Below the pieces are notes generated by a model. It worked only from the letters and a program-made list of their open reading frames with translations, searched no databases and was not told where the DNA came from. A program made the position numbers and the translations under genes. Of a DNA stretch of 59,437 nt, positions 42,998-52,050 are shown in pieces. Numbering within the stretch: the stretch's first letter is position 1; each line of letters opens with the position of its first letter. Source of the stretch: Aliiroseovarius sp. (GTDB taxonomy: Bacteria > Pseudomonadota > Alphaproteobacteria > Rhodobacterales > Rhodobacteraceae); the NCBI RefSeq assembly GCF_030148435.1, contig NZ_JASBTN010000023.1:1-59437 (forward strand). The letters run 5' to 3'.

Positions 42998-43876
42998 TCA
43001 GGCCGCGTGCAGCGCGGACTGGGGCATGGCACGGAACCCCGCGCGCACCATCCTGGCCAGGTCGTTCATCGCGTCGCTGTTCTGCGGATCCGCCACATAG
43101 AGGTTCACCTGCTGCGAGACCAGCTCGGGCAGCACCCCGCCATGGGGGACCACTTCCAGATGGTCCGGCACGGTGCCGTCGATGATCGCGAACACCGCGA
43201 GGTCCGCGCTGATCGAGGCTTCGATCGTGCGGTAGGAATTGCCCTCGACGGCGACTTCCCAGGGAATGCCGGCCTGGTCCAGCGCCACCTGCACGGTCTT
43301 GCGAAAGACGCAGTTGCTTTCCGAGGCCAGCCGCAGCGGGCGGGTTTTCCAGGCCTGCCCACCCGGCGCACCGACCCAGACCAGCGGCAGCACGCAGAGC
43401 GTTTCGCCACCGGCATCCAGCACGTCCTCGGTGGTGAGGATCATGTCGCATTCGCCCTTCGCGAACATCTCCTTCAGGTGGTTGGTCATGGAGGAGATCA
43501 GGTTCACCTTCATGCGCGGATACTCGGCGTGGAACCGTTTCAGCACCTGGGGGATGGCGGGATAAACGATGTCATGGGGTACGCCCAGCACGATCTCGCC
43601 TTCGTAGACATGGTCGGTCAGGCGGGAGAACACCTCGTCATTCAGGCGAAGCATGCGTTTCGCGTACCCGAGCAGCTGTTCGCCATCCGCGGTCAGGCTG
43701 ACCCCGCGCCCGGAGCGATCCAGCAGCTCGCGCCCCAGGCTTTCCTCCAACCGTTTCAGCTGCATCGATACGGCGGACTGGGTCAGGTGCAACAGCCCCG
43801 CCGCGCGAGTCACGCCGCCCGCCTCGGCCACGGTGGCGAAACTGCGCAGGGCCGTCATGTCCAGATTTCGCGGCAT
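42998..43876 (-). CDS. LysR-family transcriptional regulator
   Basis: A 292-aa LTTR with GGAGG six bases before ATG. The winged helix-turn-helix lies at residues 5-65 (LRSFATVAEAGGVTRAAGLL and QSAVSMQLKRLEESLGRELL). The effector domain runs from about 90 to 290 (GEIVLGVPHDIVYPAIPQVL). The C-terminal GFRAMPQSALHAA is short. It is divergent from a DUF1127 gene; the interrupted dyad ATTGAT-N12-ATCAAT between them may be its site. The effector and target are unknown, with the DUF1127 gene the most likely regulated neighbour. Confidence 0.88.
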   Translation of the reverse strand: MPRNLDMTALRSFATVAEAGGVTRAAGLLHLTQSAVSMQLKRLEESLGRELLDRSGRGVSLTADGEQLLGYAKRMLRLNDEVFSRLTDHVYEGEIVLGVPHDIVYPAIPQVLKRFHAEYPRMKVNLISSMTNHLKEMFAKGECDMILTTEDVLDAGGETLCVLPLVWVGAPGGQAWKTRPLRLASESNCVFRKTVQVALDQAGIPWEVAVEGNSYRTIEASISADLAVFAIIDGTVPDHLEVVPHGGVLPELVSQQVNLYVADPQNSDAMNDLARMVRAGFRAMPQSALHAA

Positions 43877-43952
43877 ATCACGCCTCCTGATGTTTCATCT
43901 CAAAAACATTCATTTTCCTAATTGAACCCATTTCGGCATAAGGATCAAGGAA

Positions 43953-43976
43953 ATTGATGCAAACGACTCGATCAAT
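43953..43976. promoter_or_regulatory. Interrupted dyad between lysR and the DUF1127 gene
   Basis: ATTGAT (43953-43958) and ATCAAT (43971-43976) are inverted copies separated by 12 bases, 25 bases before the DUF1127 ATG and 77 bases from the LysR start. The spacing suits LysR dimer binding. The half-sites resemble FNR sites but the spacing (12, not 4) does not. Confidence 0.4.
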
Positions 43977-44000
43977 CGCGAACGGACAAGGAGAAACGAG

Positions 44001-44213
44001 ATGACCGCAACGACCAGCACCAATATGATCCCGCGCAAATTTTCCCTGTCGCCCTTTGCCTGGCTGACCTGCGCCCTGGAAACCCGCCGCGAGCGCCGTG
44101 CACTGGCCCGCCTGGAAGCCGAGGCCCTGCGCGACATCGGCCTGACCAAAAGCCAGGCCCGGGCCGAGACAGGCCGCCCGATCTGGGACGTGCCCTGCCA
44201 CTGGCAGAACTGA
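44001..44213 (+). CDS. DUF1127-family small protein
   Basis: A 70-aa protein with GGAG seven bases before the ATG. The core RRERRALARLEAEALRDIGL is the DUF1127 (YjiS-like) signature: an arginine-rich helix ending in LRDIGL. In alphaproteobacteria some family members bind RNA and affect phosphate, carbon and small-RNA metabolism (recalled, not shown here). It is transcribed away from the LysR gene and precedes the BAX-inhibitor-1 gene by 128 bases. Confidence 0.88.
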   Translation: MTATTSTNMIPRKFSLSPFAWLTCALETRRERRALARLEAEALRDIGLTKSQARAETGRPIWDVPCHWQN

Positions 44214-44341
44214 CCTCACACAGATGAACGCTCTGTTCACGCTGTTGGAACTTGAAAAACCCGCCGCCCTTGCCGATATTGTACCGCGAGGGCGGTTTCG
44301 TTTCGGAACCGCCGGCGAATTTAGCATGTCTGGAGGCTTTG

Positions 44342-45058
44342 ATGGCTGAATATGAGACGATCCGCGCTGGCGTAGGCTCGCGTGCCGCGATCGACGAGGG
44401 GCTCCGCGCCCATATGAACAAGGTGTACGGCACCATGTCGGTGGGCCTGCTGGTCACGGCGCTGGTCGCCTGGGCCGTCGGGACCAATGACGCGATGCTG
44501 GCGGTGATCTACGGCACGCCGCTGAAATGGGTGGTGATGTTCTCGCCGCTGATCATGGTCTTCGCCTTCGGCGCGATGATCAACCGCCTGTCGGCGGCCG
44601 GTGCGCAGCTGTTCTTCTACTTCTATGCGGCGCTGATGGGCCTGTCGATCAGCTTCATCTTCGCCGTCTATACCGGCTTCTCGATCACCCAGACCTTCCT
44701 GGTCACTTCGGTCTCCTTCGCCGGTCTGAGCCTTTATGGCTACACCACCAAGAAGAACCTGTCGGGCTTCGGCTCCTTCCTGATCATGGGCCTGATCGGG
44801 CTGATCGTTGCGTCGATCGTCAACATCTTCCTGGCCAGCGGCGCCCTGGCCTTTGCGATCTCGGTGATCGGTGTTCTGATCTTTGCCGGTCTGACCGCCT
44901 ATGACACCCAGCGCATCAAGACCGATTACATCGCCCATGCCCACGCGATGGACAGCGAATGGCTGGCCAAGTCGGCGATCATGGGCGCGCTGAACCTGTA
45001 CCTGGATTTCGTGAACCTCTTCATGTTCCTGCTGAGCTTCCTCGGCAACCAGGAATGA
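44342..45058 (+). CDS. BAX inhibitor-1 family membrane protein (YbhL/YccA-like)
   Basis: Inner-membrane protein (238 aa from ATG 44342, GGAGG upstream; the open frame to 44252 is unsupported). Seven hydrophobic segments are visible, from MSVGLLVTALVAWAVG to LYLDFVNLFMFLLSFLG. Conserved pieces are KWVVMFSPLIMVFAFG, LYGYTTKKNLSGFGSFLIMG and AYDTQRIKTDYIAHAHAMDS, the last with the paired acidic residues of the calcium-leak pore. Roles proposed for the family include ion leak and membrane-protein quality control with FtsH. A clean terminator follows. Confidence 0.9.
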   Translation: MAEYETIRAGVGSRAAIDEGLRAHMNKVYGTMSVGLLVTALVAWAVGTNDAMLAVIYGTPLKWVVMFSPLIMVFAFGAMINRLSAAGAQLFFYFYAALMGLSISFIFAVYTGFSITQTFLVTSVSFAGLSLYGYTTKKNLSGFGSFLIMGLIGLIVASIVNIFLASGALAFAISVIGVLIFAGLTAYDTQRIKTDYIAHAHAMDSEWLAKSAIMGALNLYLDFVNLFMFLLSFLGNQE

Positions 45059-45087
45059 TCAGGCGTTCAGCCAGTTGACCCCGAACC

Positions 45088-45114
45088 GGGCCGGTCCTTG
45101 CGACCGGCCCTTTT
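45088..45114 (+). terminator. Terminator after the BAX-inhibitor-1 gene
   Basis: GGGCCGGTC (45088-45096) pairs perfectly with GACCGGCCC (45102-45110), followed by TTTT. Confidence 0.88.
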
Positions 45115-45227
45115 CATTTGCGGGCCTCGTGTCACCACGGGCAGGCCCCGGGGTGGCGCAACGTCAAACTGCCGAGACCCTTTCGCGGCTTCGCGCAGAC
45201 GCCTAGATATCCGGCAAAGGAGCCCCG

Positions 45228-45929
45228 ATGCTTGCTGCCGAGATTGCCCTGAAAACCACCCTGTTCCCGGTGCTGATCGCCCAGGCGCTGCGGGTGCGCC
45301 GGCAGGCACAGCTTTTGCCGGAACCGCCCGGGGCGCGGGCGGGCGTGGCCGGAGCCGGCCCGGAGCTGCGGCTGATGATCCTTGGGGACAGCTCGGCAGC
45401 CGGTGTGGGGGCCGCGCATCAGAAAGAGGCCCTGAGCGGGCGGCTGGTGGCAGAGCTTTCGCGGAGCCACCGGGTGAGCTGGCGGCTGGAGGCCGTGACC
45501 GGGGCGACCACGGGCTCCACGCTGGCGCGGCTCGACGGGCTGCCGCGCGCCGCATATGACATCGTGATTCTGGTGCTGGGGGTGAATGACGTGACCAGCC
45601 AGCTGCCGCTCTCGCGCCTGCGCGCCCGGCGGCGGGAATTGCATCACCGGCTGCGGTCGGAATTCAGCGCCCGCCGCATCATCGCGGCGGGCCTCCCGCC
45701 GATGCGCGACTTCGCCTTGCTGCCCCCGCCCCTGAGCGACGTGCTCGGCTTGCAGGCGGCCCGGTTCGATGAGGCTTTGGCACTGGATGCCGAAGCGGAC
45801 GGGGTGGAATACATGCGCTTCGCCCTGCCGCTGGAGCCGCATCTGATGGCCACGGACGGGTTTCACCCCAGCGCCGCCGCCTATGCGATCTGGGCCGGGT
45901 TGGCGGCGGAGCGGATCCGGGCCGGATAG
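45228..45929 (+). CDS. SGNH/GDSL-type hydrolase
   Basis: A 233-aa hydrolase of the SGNH superfamily, with AAAGGAG before the ATG. Block I is LMILGDSSAAGVG (nucleophile Ser in GDSS), block III VLGVNDVTSQ (Asn) and block V DGFHPSAAAY (Asp and His). Block II Gly is in the AVTGATTGST region. It starts with a hydrophobic segment (about 1-20) that could anchor it in the membrane. Likely an esterase or lipase-like enzyme; the substrate is unknown. Ends next to the rpmG terminator, which can serve both genes. Confidence 0.88.
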   Translation: MLAAEIALKTTLFPVLIAQALRVRRQAQLLPEPPGARAGVAGAGPELRLMILGDSSAAGVGAAHQKEALSGRLVAELSRSHRVSWRLEAVTGATTGSTLARLDGLPRAAYDIVILVLGVNDVTSQLPLSRLRARRRELHHRLRSEFSARRIIAAGLPPMRDFALLPPPLSDVLGLQAARFDEALALDAEADGVEYMRFALPLEPHLMATDGFHPSAAAYAIWAGLAAERIRAG

Positions 45930-45937
45930 ACAGGCGC

Positions 45938-45970
45938 AAAAGAAAAGGCCGCGCCTTCGGGGCACGGCCT
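45938..45970 (-). terminator. Terminator of rpmG, shared with the SGNH gene
   Basis: On the minus strand AGGCCGTGCC-CCGAA-GGCGCGGCCT (45970-45946) is followed by TTTTCTTTT. It lies 24 bases after the rpmG stop; from the plus strand it also follows the SGNH gene. Confidence 0.85.
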
Positions 45971-45994
45971 GTTTCCTGAAAAGGTGAAGATCAA

Positions 45995-46162
45995 TTACTT
46001 GATCTTGCCTTCCTTGTACTCGACGTGCTTGCGCACGACCGGGTCGTATTTGCGCACGACCATTTTTTCGGTCATGGTGCGGGCGTTTTTCTTGGTCACG
46101 TAGAAGTGGCCGGTGTCCGCGGTCGAGTTCAGGCGGATCTTGATGGTGGTCGGTTTCGCCAT
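45995..46162 (-). CDS. rpmG: 50S ribosomal protein L33
   Basis: A 55-aa ribosomal protein, complete from ATG at 46162 to TAA at 45995. It starts [20 protein letters not shown] and ends [10 protein letters not shown], the standard bacterial L33 pattern, with [20 protein letters not shown] in between. It lacks the four zinc-binding cysteines, so it is the zinc-free form. Monocistronic, with a promoter-like TTGACT-N16-TAAAAG at 46246-46219 and a strong terminator downstream. Confidence 0.96.
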   Translation of the reverse strand: MAKPTTIKIRLNSTADTGHFYVTKKNARTMTEKMVVRKYDPVVRKHVEYKEGKIK

Positions 46163-46218
46163 GGTTCAGCTCCTCGTCGGGCGGGCGCACCCCGCCCGGG
46201 TAAATCCTTGAAGCCCGC

Positions 46219-46246
46219 CTTTTAGCGGTCTGTCGCGGTGAGTCAA
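46219..46246 (-). promoter_or_regulatory. Putative rpmG promoter
   Basis: On the minus strand TTGACT (46246-46241), 16 bases, TAAAAG (46224-46219), 57 bases before the rpmG ATG. The -35 box is close to consensus; the -10 box is weaker. Confidence 0.45.
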
Positions 46247-46431
46247 CAGCAATCGTACGCAAAAGCGCGCCGCAACGCGCGGTGCGGCCTGCGGTTCCGG
46301 CACAAAAGGCGGTTTTCCACGGAACGTCAACGCGAAAGCGCTGTGAGGATTGGAGAAAGACGCGAGTTGGGCGGGAATCGGTGCCGCGGTCGAAAAGGGG
46401 GCGGGGTCTGATCAGATCAGGCTTGCCTCAC

Positions 46432-47091
46432 TCAGAGACCGGGGGTTGGGTCGTCCCCGCCAGACCGGATCCGCGCCCCGATCCAGCCACGCAACGAATT
46501 CCCGACAGCGACCCGCGTGAACCGCATGTCCGGCGTCAGAACCGCCTCGCGCAGGCGGGTTTCCTCCAGCAGCTCCTCGCGCAGCACCCCCGGAAGCAGC
46601 CCGGACGCCAGAGGCGGGGTCAGCCACTCCCCGTCCAGCTCGCCGAAGAACGTGGTGATCGTGCCCTCGCAAATCTCTCCGCGTGTGTTCAGAAAGACCA
46701 GCTCGTCCACCCCCTCGGGCAGCTCCGCCCGCGCCTGGTCATACAGGGCCCGCCGCGTGGTCTTGTGGCGAAGGAAGCCATCGTCCGGGTCCAGCCGGGC
46801 CTCGGCGATCCCCAGCACCCAGCCCCGCGGCGGCGGCCCCAGGGGGGCGGTGGACAGCCCGAACCGCCCGTCGCGATCCAGCGTCAACCGGCATCGTTGC
46901 GCCATGCCAGAGACACTCTCCAACGCGCCACGGGCCGCCGCGTCGTCGAATGCGATGCCGAAGGCGCGCGAAGAACGGGCCATGCGCGCCAGGTGCCGGT
47001 CGAGGCGACGAAAGCCTTCACCGGGGTGAAAGCCGAAAGTCTCGATCAGGGCGAAGCCGGGCTCATCCGGCGGGTAAAGCGTGCTTTCCAC
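46432..47091 (-). CDS. pabC: Aminotransferase class IV, probable aminodeoxychorismate lyase PabC
   Basis: PLP enzyme of fold type IV (219 aa) that would turn aminodeoxychorismate into 4-aminobenzoate and pyruvate for folate synthesis. I take the GTG at 47091 as start: GAGGA lies six bases upstream, and the product opens VESTLYPPDEPGFALIETFG. The PLP lysine is in FLRHKTTRRALYDQAR, and LVFLNTRGEICEGTITTFFG is the family signature. It overlaps the end of pabB by 46 bases, so the two are translationally linked. Branched-chain aminotransferase is ruled against by length and by pabB. Confidence 0.85.
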   Translation of the reverse strand: MESTLYPPDEPGFALIETFGFHPGEGFRRLDRHLARMARSSRAFGIAFDDAAARGALESVSGMAQRCRLTLDRDGRFGLSTAPLGPPPRGWVLGIAEARLDPDDGFLRHKTTRRALYDQARAELPEGVDELVFLNTRGEICEGTITTFFGELDGEWLTPPLASGLLPGVLREELLEETRLREAVLTPDMRFTRVAVGNSLRGWIGARIRSGGDDPTPGL

Positions 47092-48167
47092 AAGGCTTCC
47101 TCGTATTCCGACGCGGCGGTGCTGTCCCACACGACCCCGCCGCCCACGTTCATCACCGCGCGGCCATCTTCAACCATCAGCGTGCGAATGGCCACGTTGA
47201 AGCTCGACGCCCCGTCCGGCGCGGCCCAGCCGATGGTGCCGCAATAGATCTCGCGCGGGGCGGGCTCCAGATCGTTCAGGATCTCCATCGCGCGGATCTT
47301 CGGCGCGCCGGTGATCGAGCCGCAGGGGAAGAGCGCGGCGAAAATCGCGGCCAGCCCGGCCCCCTCGCGCAGCTGCGCGCGCACCAGCGAGGTCATCTGG
47401 TGCACGGTCGCGTAGCTTTCCACCGCGAACAGCTCCGGCACATGCACCGACCCGGGCCTGGCGACCCGGCTGATGTCATTGCGCAAGAGGTCGACGATCA
47501 TCAGGTTCTCGGCCAGGTTCTTTTCATCGGAGGTCAGGAAGGCACGCCGCGCCGCATCTTGGGCGGGGTCGTCCGAGCGCGGCTGCGTGCCCTTCATTGG
47601 CCGCGTTTCGATCATCCCGTCGGGCGTGGTGCGGAAAAACAGTTCCGGCGAGCGGCTGACGATATCCGGCAGGCCCTCCTGCAAAATCAAAGCGCCATGG
47701 CCGACCGGTTGCCCCTGCGCCAGCGCCGCGTGGAGGGCTTGCGCCGCCCCCTGCGCGTCAAGGTCCATCCCGAAGGTCAGGTTCGCCTGATAGATGTCGC
47801 CGGCGCCGAGGTATTCCCTCACCACGTCGAAGGCGCGCCCGTAGGCGGCCTCGTCCATATGTGGCTCGGGCGGGCCCAGCCGGGCCGGACCCGGCGCAAC
47901 CTCGCCCCGGCACGGCGCGCGAAACAGGCCGAATTGCAGCAGCGGCAGACGCCGTGCCTCCGGCATCCGATGGGCCAGCTTCGGCTCCAGCGCATAGCCA
48001 AGTTCATAACTCGCGTAGCCCGCGACCCAGAACCCCTCGGCCCGTGCCTGATCCAAAGCGGCCAGCGCGCCCGGCACCTCCTCAGGCCGCATCGCCCGCA
48101 CGACCCTATCGGGCCGCTCGAACCATGTTCCGCCCCCCAGGGGGCCCTGATCGAAATGAAGGCGCAC
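47046..48167 (-). CDS. pabB: Aminodeoxychorismate synthase component I PabB
   Basis: Chorismate-using enzyme (373 aa) producing 4-amino-4-deoxychorismate for folate. The start is a GTG at 48167. C-terminal chorismate-binding motifs are present: FFRTTPDGMIETRPMKGTQP, DLLRNDISRVARPGSV, LFPCGSITGAPKIRAMEIL and YCGTIGWAAPDG. The N-terminal part is short compared with TrpE/PabB of enteric bacteria (about 450 aa). The glutamine amidotransferase PabA is not in the window. It overlaps pabC. Confidence 0.9.
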   Translation of the reverse strand: MRLHFDQGPLGGGTWFERPDRVVRAMRPEEVPGALAALDQARAEGFWVAGYASYELGYALEPKLAHRMPEARRLPLLQFGLFRAPCRGEVAPGPARLGPPEPHMDEAAYGRAFDVVREYLGAGDIYQANLTFGMDLDAQGAAQALHAALAQGQPVGHGALILQEGLPDIVSRSPELFFRTTPDGMIETRPMKGTQPRSDDPAQDAARRAFLTSDEKNLAENLMIVDLLRNDISRVARPGSVHVPELFAVESYATVHQMTSLVRAQLREGAGLAAIFAALFPCGSITGAPKIRAMEILNDLEPAPREIYCGTIGWAAPDGASSFNVAIRTLMVEDGRAVMNVGGGVVWDSTAASEYEEALWKARFTRRMSPASP

Positions 48168-48262
48168 TTTTCACCCCGTTTGTCTGAGGAATCTCCTATA
48201 GTCCCCCCGGCGCCGGGCCAACAGGGAAAATACGGCATTTCGCACCGCCTTTGCGATCCCTC

Positions 48263-48290
48263 TTGCACCTTTCTGCCCGGTGCCTATAAC
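48263..48290 (+). promoter_or_regulatory. Putative carB promoter
   Basis: TTGCAC (48263-48268), 16 bases, TATAAC (48285-48290), 56 bases upstream of the carB ATG. Confidence 0.5.
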
Positions 48291-48346
48291 GCAGGACAAT
48301 TTGGGCGCCGCCGCGCCCGTGACTCGCAACCTGGGGGACGAGAGCC

Positions 48347-51300
48347 ATGCCGAAAAGAACCGATATCAACTCGATCATGATCATCGGCGCGGGGCCCATC
48401 ATCATTGGGCAGGCCTGCGAGTTCGACTATTCCGGCGCCCAGGCCTGCAAGGCCCTGCGCGAAGAAGGCTACCGCGTCATCCTGGTGAACTCCAACCCGG
48501 CGACGATCATGACCGACCCGGGCCTGGCCGACGCCACCTATATCGAACCGATCACCGCCGAGATGGTCGCCAAGATCATCGAGATCGAAAAGCCCGACGC
48601 GCTGCTGCCGACCATGGGCGGACAGACCGGGTTGAACACCGCGCTGGAACTGGACGATCTGGGTGTGCTCAAGGAACACGGGGTCGAGCTGATCGGCGCC
48701 AAGCGCGACGCGATCGAGATGGCCGAGGACCGCAAGCTGTTCCGCGAGGCGATGGACCGTCTGGGCATCGAAAACCCCAAGGCCACCATCGCCAACAACA
48801 TGGATGAATGCCTGGCCGCGCTGGACGAGGTTGGCCTGCCCGCCATTATCCGCCCCGCCTTTACCCTGGGCGGCACCGGCGGCGGCGTGGCCTACAACCG
48901 TGAAGAATATGAACATTTCTGCCGCACCGGGCTGGATGCGTCGCCGGTCAATCAGATCCTGATCGACGAAAGCCTGCTGGGCTGGAAAGAATACGAGATG
49001 GAGGTCGTGCGCGACACCGCCGACAATGCCATCATCGTCTGTTCGATCGAAAACGTGGACCCGATGGGGGTGCACACCGGTGATTCGATCACTGTCGCCC
49101 CCGCGCTGACGCTGACCGACAAGGAATACCAGCTGATGCGCACCCATTCGATCAACGTGCTGCGCGAGATCGGCGTGGAAACCGGCGGTTCGAACGTGCA
49201 ATGGGCGGTGAACCCGGACGACGGCCGCATGGTCGTGATCGAGATGAACCCGCGCGTCAGCCGCTCCTCGGCGCTGGCGTCCAAGGCCACCGGTTTCCCG
49301 ATTGCCAAGATCGCCGCGAAACTCGCCGTGGGCTACACGCTCGACGAACTGGACAATGACATCACCAAGGTGACGCCCGCGTCCTTCGAACCCACCATCG
49401 ACTATGTCGTCACCAAGATCCCGAAATTCGCGTTCGAGAAATTCCCCGGCTCCGAGCCCCACCTCACCACCGCGATGAAATCCGTGGGCGAGGCGATGTC
49501 GATCGGCCGCACCATCCACGAGTCGCTGCAAAAGGCACTGGCCTCGATGGAATCGGGCCTGACCGGCTTTGACGAGGTGGAAATCGAAGGTGCGCCGGAA
49601 AAAGCCGCCGTGATGAACGCGATCTCGAAACAGACGCCCGACCGCATGCGCACCATCGCCCAGGCGATGCGCCACGGGCTGACCAATGACGAGATCTTCG
49701 CGATCACCAAGTTCGACCCCTGGTTCCTGGACCGCATCCGCGAAATCGTGGAGGCCGAGGAAGTGGTGAAGGCGAACGGCCTGCCCAGCGACGAAAAGGG
49801 CCTGCGCGCGCTGAAGATGCTGGGCTTTACCGACGCCCGCCTCGCCAAGCTGACCGGCCAGACGGAAACCGAGGTCCGCAAGGCCCGCCGCGCCGCTGGC
49901 GTGAACGCGGTGTTCAAGCGCATCGACACCTGCGCCGCCGAATTCGAGGCGCAGACGCCCTACATGTATTCGACCTACGAAGCCCCGATGATGGGCGAAG
50001 TCGAATGCGAGGCCCGCCCTTCGGACCGCAAGAAGGTCGTCATCCTCGGCGGCGGCCCGAACCGGATCGGCCAGGGGATCGAGTTCGACTACTGCTGCTG
50101 CCACGCCTGTTTCGCGCTGACCGACGCCGGGTACGAGACCATCATGGTCAACTGCAACCCGGAAACCGTGTCGACCGACTATGACACCTCGGATCGCCTG
50201 TATTTCGAGCCGCTGACCTTTGAACACGTGATGGAAATCCTGCGCGTGGAACAGGAAAACGGCACGCTGCACGGCGTCATCGTGCAATTCGGCGGCCAGA
50301 CCCCGCTGAAGCTGGCCAACGCGCTGGAGGCCGAGGGCATCCCGATCCTGGGCACCACCCCGGACGCCATCGACCTGGCCGAGGACCGCGAGCGTTTCCA
50401 GGCTCTGGTGAACCAGCTGGAGCTGAAGCAGCCGAAGAACGGCATCGCCTCGACCGACGCCCAGGCACTTGAGATTGCCGGGGAAATCGGCTTCCCGCTG
50501 GTGATCCGCCCGTCCTACGTGCTGGGTGGCCGCGCGATGGAAATCGTGCGCGACATGGCCCAGCTGGAACGCTACATCGCCGAGGCCGTTGTGGTGTCCG
50601 GCGACAGTCCGGTGCTGCTGGACAGCTACCTGTCGGGCGCGGTGGAACTGGACGTGGATGCGCTTTGCGACGGCAGCAACGTGCATATCGCCGGCATCAT
50701 GCAACATATCGAAGAAGCGGGCGTGCACTCCGGCGACAGCGCCTGTTCGCTGCCGCCCTATTCGCTTTCCGAAGAGATCGTCGAGCGGATCAAGGGCCAG
50801 ACCCACGCCCTGGCCATCGCGCTGAACGTGGTCGGGTTGATGAATGTGCAGTTCGCCGTGAAGGACGGTGAGATCTACCTGATCGAAGTAAACCCGCGTG
50901 CCTCGCGCACCGTGCCCTTCGTGGCCAAGGCCGTGAACAGCCCGATCGCCTCGATTGCCGCCCGTGTCATGGCCGGCGAGCCTCTGTCGAACTTCGACCT
51001 CGTGGACCCGCAGATCGACGGGTTCGCGGTCAAGGAAGCCGTGCTGCCCTTCGCCCGTTTCCCGGGCGTCGACACGCTGCTTGGCCCGGAGATGCGCTCG
51101 ACCGGCGAGGTCATGGGCTCTGACTCAGATTTCCACCGCGCCTTCCTCAAGGCGCAGATGGGCGCCGGTTCGATCCTGCCGACCGAAGGCAAGGTGTTCC
51201 TGTCGATCAAGGAGGACGACAAGACCGTCAAGCTGGTCGAAACCGGCCGTGCCCTGACCGAGCTGGGCTTCACCATCCTCGCCACCCGTGGCACCGCCGC

Positions 51301-51589
51301 CTTCCTGTCGGACAATGGCATTGCCTCCGAGGTGGTGAACAAGGCCTATGAAGGCGGGCGTACCATCGTCGACGTGATGAAGGACGGCGAGGTGGCGCTG
51401 GTCATGAACACGACCGAGGGCGCCCAGGCGGTGAACGACAGCCGCTCGATGCGCAATGTCGCGCTGATGGACAGGATCCCCTACTTCACCACGCTGGCCG
51501 CCGCCCACGCCGCCGCGTTTGCGATGAAGAGCCGCGAAACCGGCCGCGTCGGCGTGCGCTCGCTGCAGAAAAAGGCGGAGCTGGCCTGA
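48347..51589 (+). CDS. carB: Carbamoyl-phosphate synthase large subunit CarB
   Basis: A 1080-aa enzyme making carbamoyl phosphate from bicarbonate, ATP and glutamine-derived ammonia for arginine and pyrimidines. It consists of two homologous ATP-grasp halves, about 1-400 and 550-935, each opening with a GxGPIxIGQ-type loop ([20 protein letters not shown] and [20 protein letters not shown]). An oligomerisation part lies between and the allosteric MGS-like domain is at about 940-1075. Length fits the family (E. coli 1073). carA is not adjacent. Its product feeds ArgF, encoded about 6 kb downstream. Confidence 0.97.
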   Translation: MPKRTDINSIMIIGAGPIIIGQACEFDYSGAQACKALREEGYRVILVNSNPATIMTDPGLADATYIEPITAEMVAKIIEIEKPDALLPTMGGQTGLNTALELDDLGVLKEHGVELIGAKRDAIEMAEDRKLFREAMDRLGIENPKATIANNMDECLAALDEVGLPAIIRPAFTLGGTGGGVAYNREEYEHFCRTGLDASPVNQILIDESLLGWKEYEMEVVRDTADNAIIVCSIENVDPMGVHTGDSITVAPALTLTDKEYQLMRTHSINVLREIGVETGGSNVQWAVNPDDGRMVVIEMNPRVSRSSALASKATGFPIAKIAAKLAVGYTLDELDNDITKVTPASFEPTIDYVVTKIPKFAFEKFPGSEPHLTTAMKSVGEAMSIGRTIHESLQKALASMESGLTGFDEVEIEGAPEKAAVMNAISKQTPDRMRTIAQAMRHGLTNDEIFAITKFDPWFLDRIREIVEAEEVVKANGLPSDEKGLRALKMLGFTDARLAKLTGQTETEVRKARRAAGVNAVFKRIDTCAAEFEAQTPYMYSTYEAPMMGEVECEARPSDRKKVVILGGGPNRIGQGIEFDYCCCHACFALTDAGYETIMVNCNPETVSTDYDTSDRLYFEPLTFEHVMEILRVEQENGTLHGVIVQFGGQTPLKLANALEAEGIPILGTTPDAIDLAEDRERFQALVNQLELKQPKNGIASTDAQALEIAGEIGFPLVIRPSYVLGGRAMEIVRDMAQLERYIAEAVVVSGDSPVLLDSYLSGAVELDVDALCDGSNVHIAGIMQHIEEAGVHSGDSACSLPPYSLSEEIVERIKGQTHALAIALNVVGLMNVQFAVKDGEIYLIEVNPRASRTVPFVAKAVNSPIASIAARVMAGEPLSNFDLVDPQIDGFAVKEAVLPFARFPGVDTLLGPEMRSTGEVMGSDSDFHRAFLKAQMGAGSILPTEGKVFLSIKEDDKTVKLVETGRALTELGFTILATRGTAAFLSDNGIASEVVNKAYEGGRTIVDVMKDGEVALVMNTTEGAQAVNDSRSMRNVALMDRIPYFTTLAAAHAAAFAMKSRETGRVGVRSLQKKAELA

Positions 51590-51611
51590 CCCGCCTGACA
51601 GGTGACAAAAA

Positions 51612-51639
51612 GCGCCCGGCCGTCAGGTCGGGCGTTTTT
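51612..51639 (+). terminator. Terminator of carB
   Basis: CGCCCG (51613-51618) and CGGGCG (51629-51634) form the stem, followed by TTTTT (51635-51639), 23 bases after the carB stop. Confidence 0.85.
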
Positions 51640-51696
51640 CTTTGCCGACTGGGTCGGACACGTTAGCCTGAAGGCAGTCCAACCAAGGAGGCCCCC

Positions 51697-52047
51697 ATGC
51701 TGCGCCGCGTATTCCTGACCCTCACTCCGACCCTCGTCGCCCTGACCCTCGTCGCCCTGCCTGCCGTCGCCCAGAGCATCGCGGGCAATTACACGGCCTT
51801 CGGCATGAACCCTGACGGCTCGAAGTACACCGGGAGCGTGGTGATCAACGAGGGCAGCAACGGCAAGGTCTCCATGTCCTGGCAGGTGGGTGCTCAGAGA
51901 TACGAGGGCTCCGGCCAACGTGTGGACCGAGTCGTCACCGTGCACTGGGGCGCCGCTACGCCGGTTGTCTATGTCACCATGCCCGGAGGCGAGCTCCACG
52001 GCACCTGGAACGGCGGCGAGGCGCTGGAACGACTGGTGCGGCGCTGA
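51697..52047 (+). CDS. Small secreted/periplasmic protein of unknown function
   Basis: A 116-aa protein with AAGGAGG before the ATG. The signal peptide MLRRVFLTLTPTLVALTLVA and a further LPAVA-QS cleavage region are clear. The mature part (about 90 aa) is beta-rich: SIAGNYTAFGMNPDGSKYTG, then WQVGAQRYEGSGQRVD and a final GELHGTWNGGEALERLVRR. The repeated pattern of short strands with Gly turns suggests a small beta sandwich or barrel. Similar proteins are seen in Rhodobacteraceae without known function. It is convergent with rimO, with three bases between. Confidence 0.7.
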   Translation: MLRRVFLTLTPTLVALTLVALPAVAQSIAGNYTAFGMNPDGSKYTGSVVINEGSNGKVSMSWQVGAQRYEGSGQRVDRVVTVHWGAATPVVYVTMPGGELHGTWNGGEALERLVRR

Positions 52048-52050
52048 AAT

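Noticed and set aside
43953-43976. FNR-type site
   Set aside because: Half-sites ATTGAT/ATCAAT are separated by 12 bases, whereas FNR sites have four.
48284-50806. 840-codon open frame antisense to carB
   Set aside because: It is the complement of an intact, high-GC carB gene; low-complexity Gly/His/Arg composition shows it is a shadow frame.
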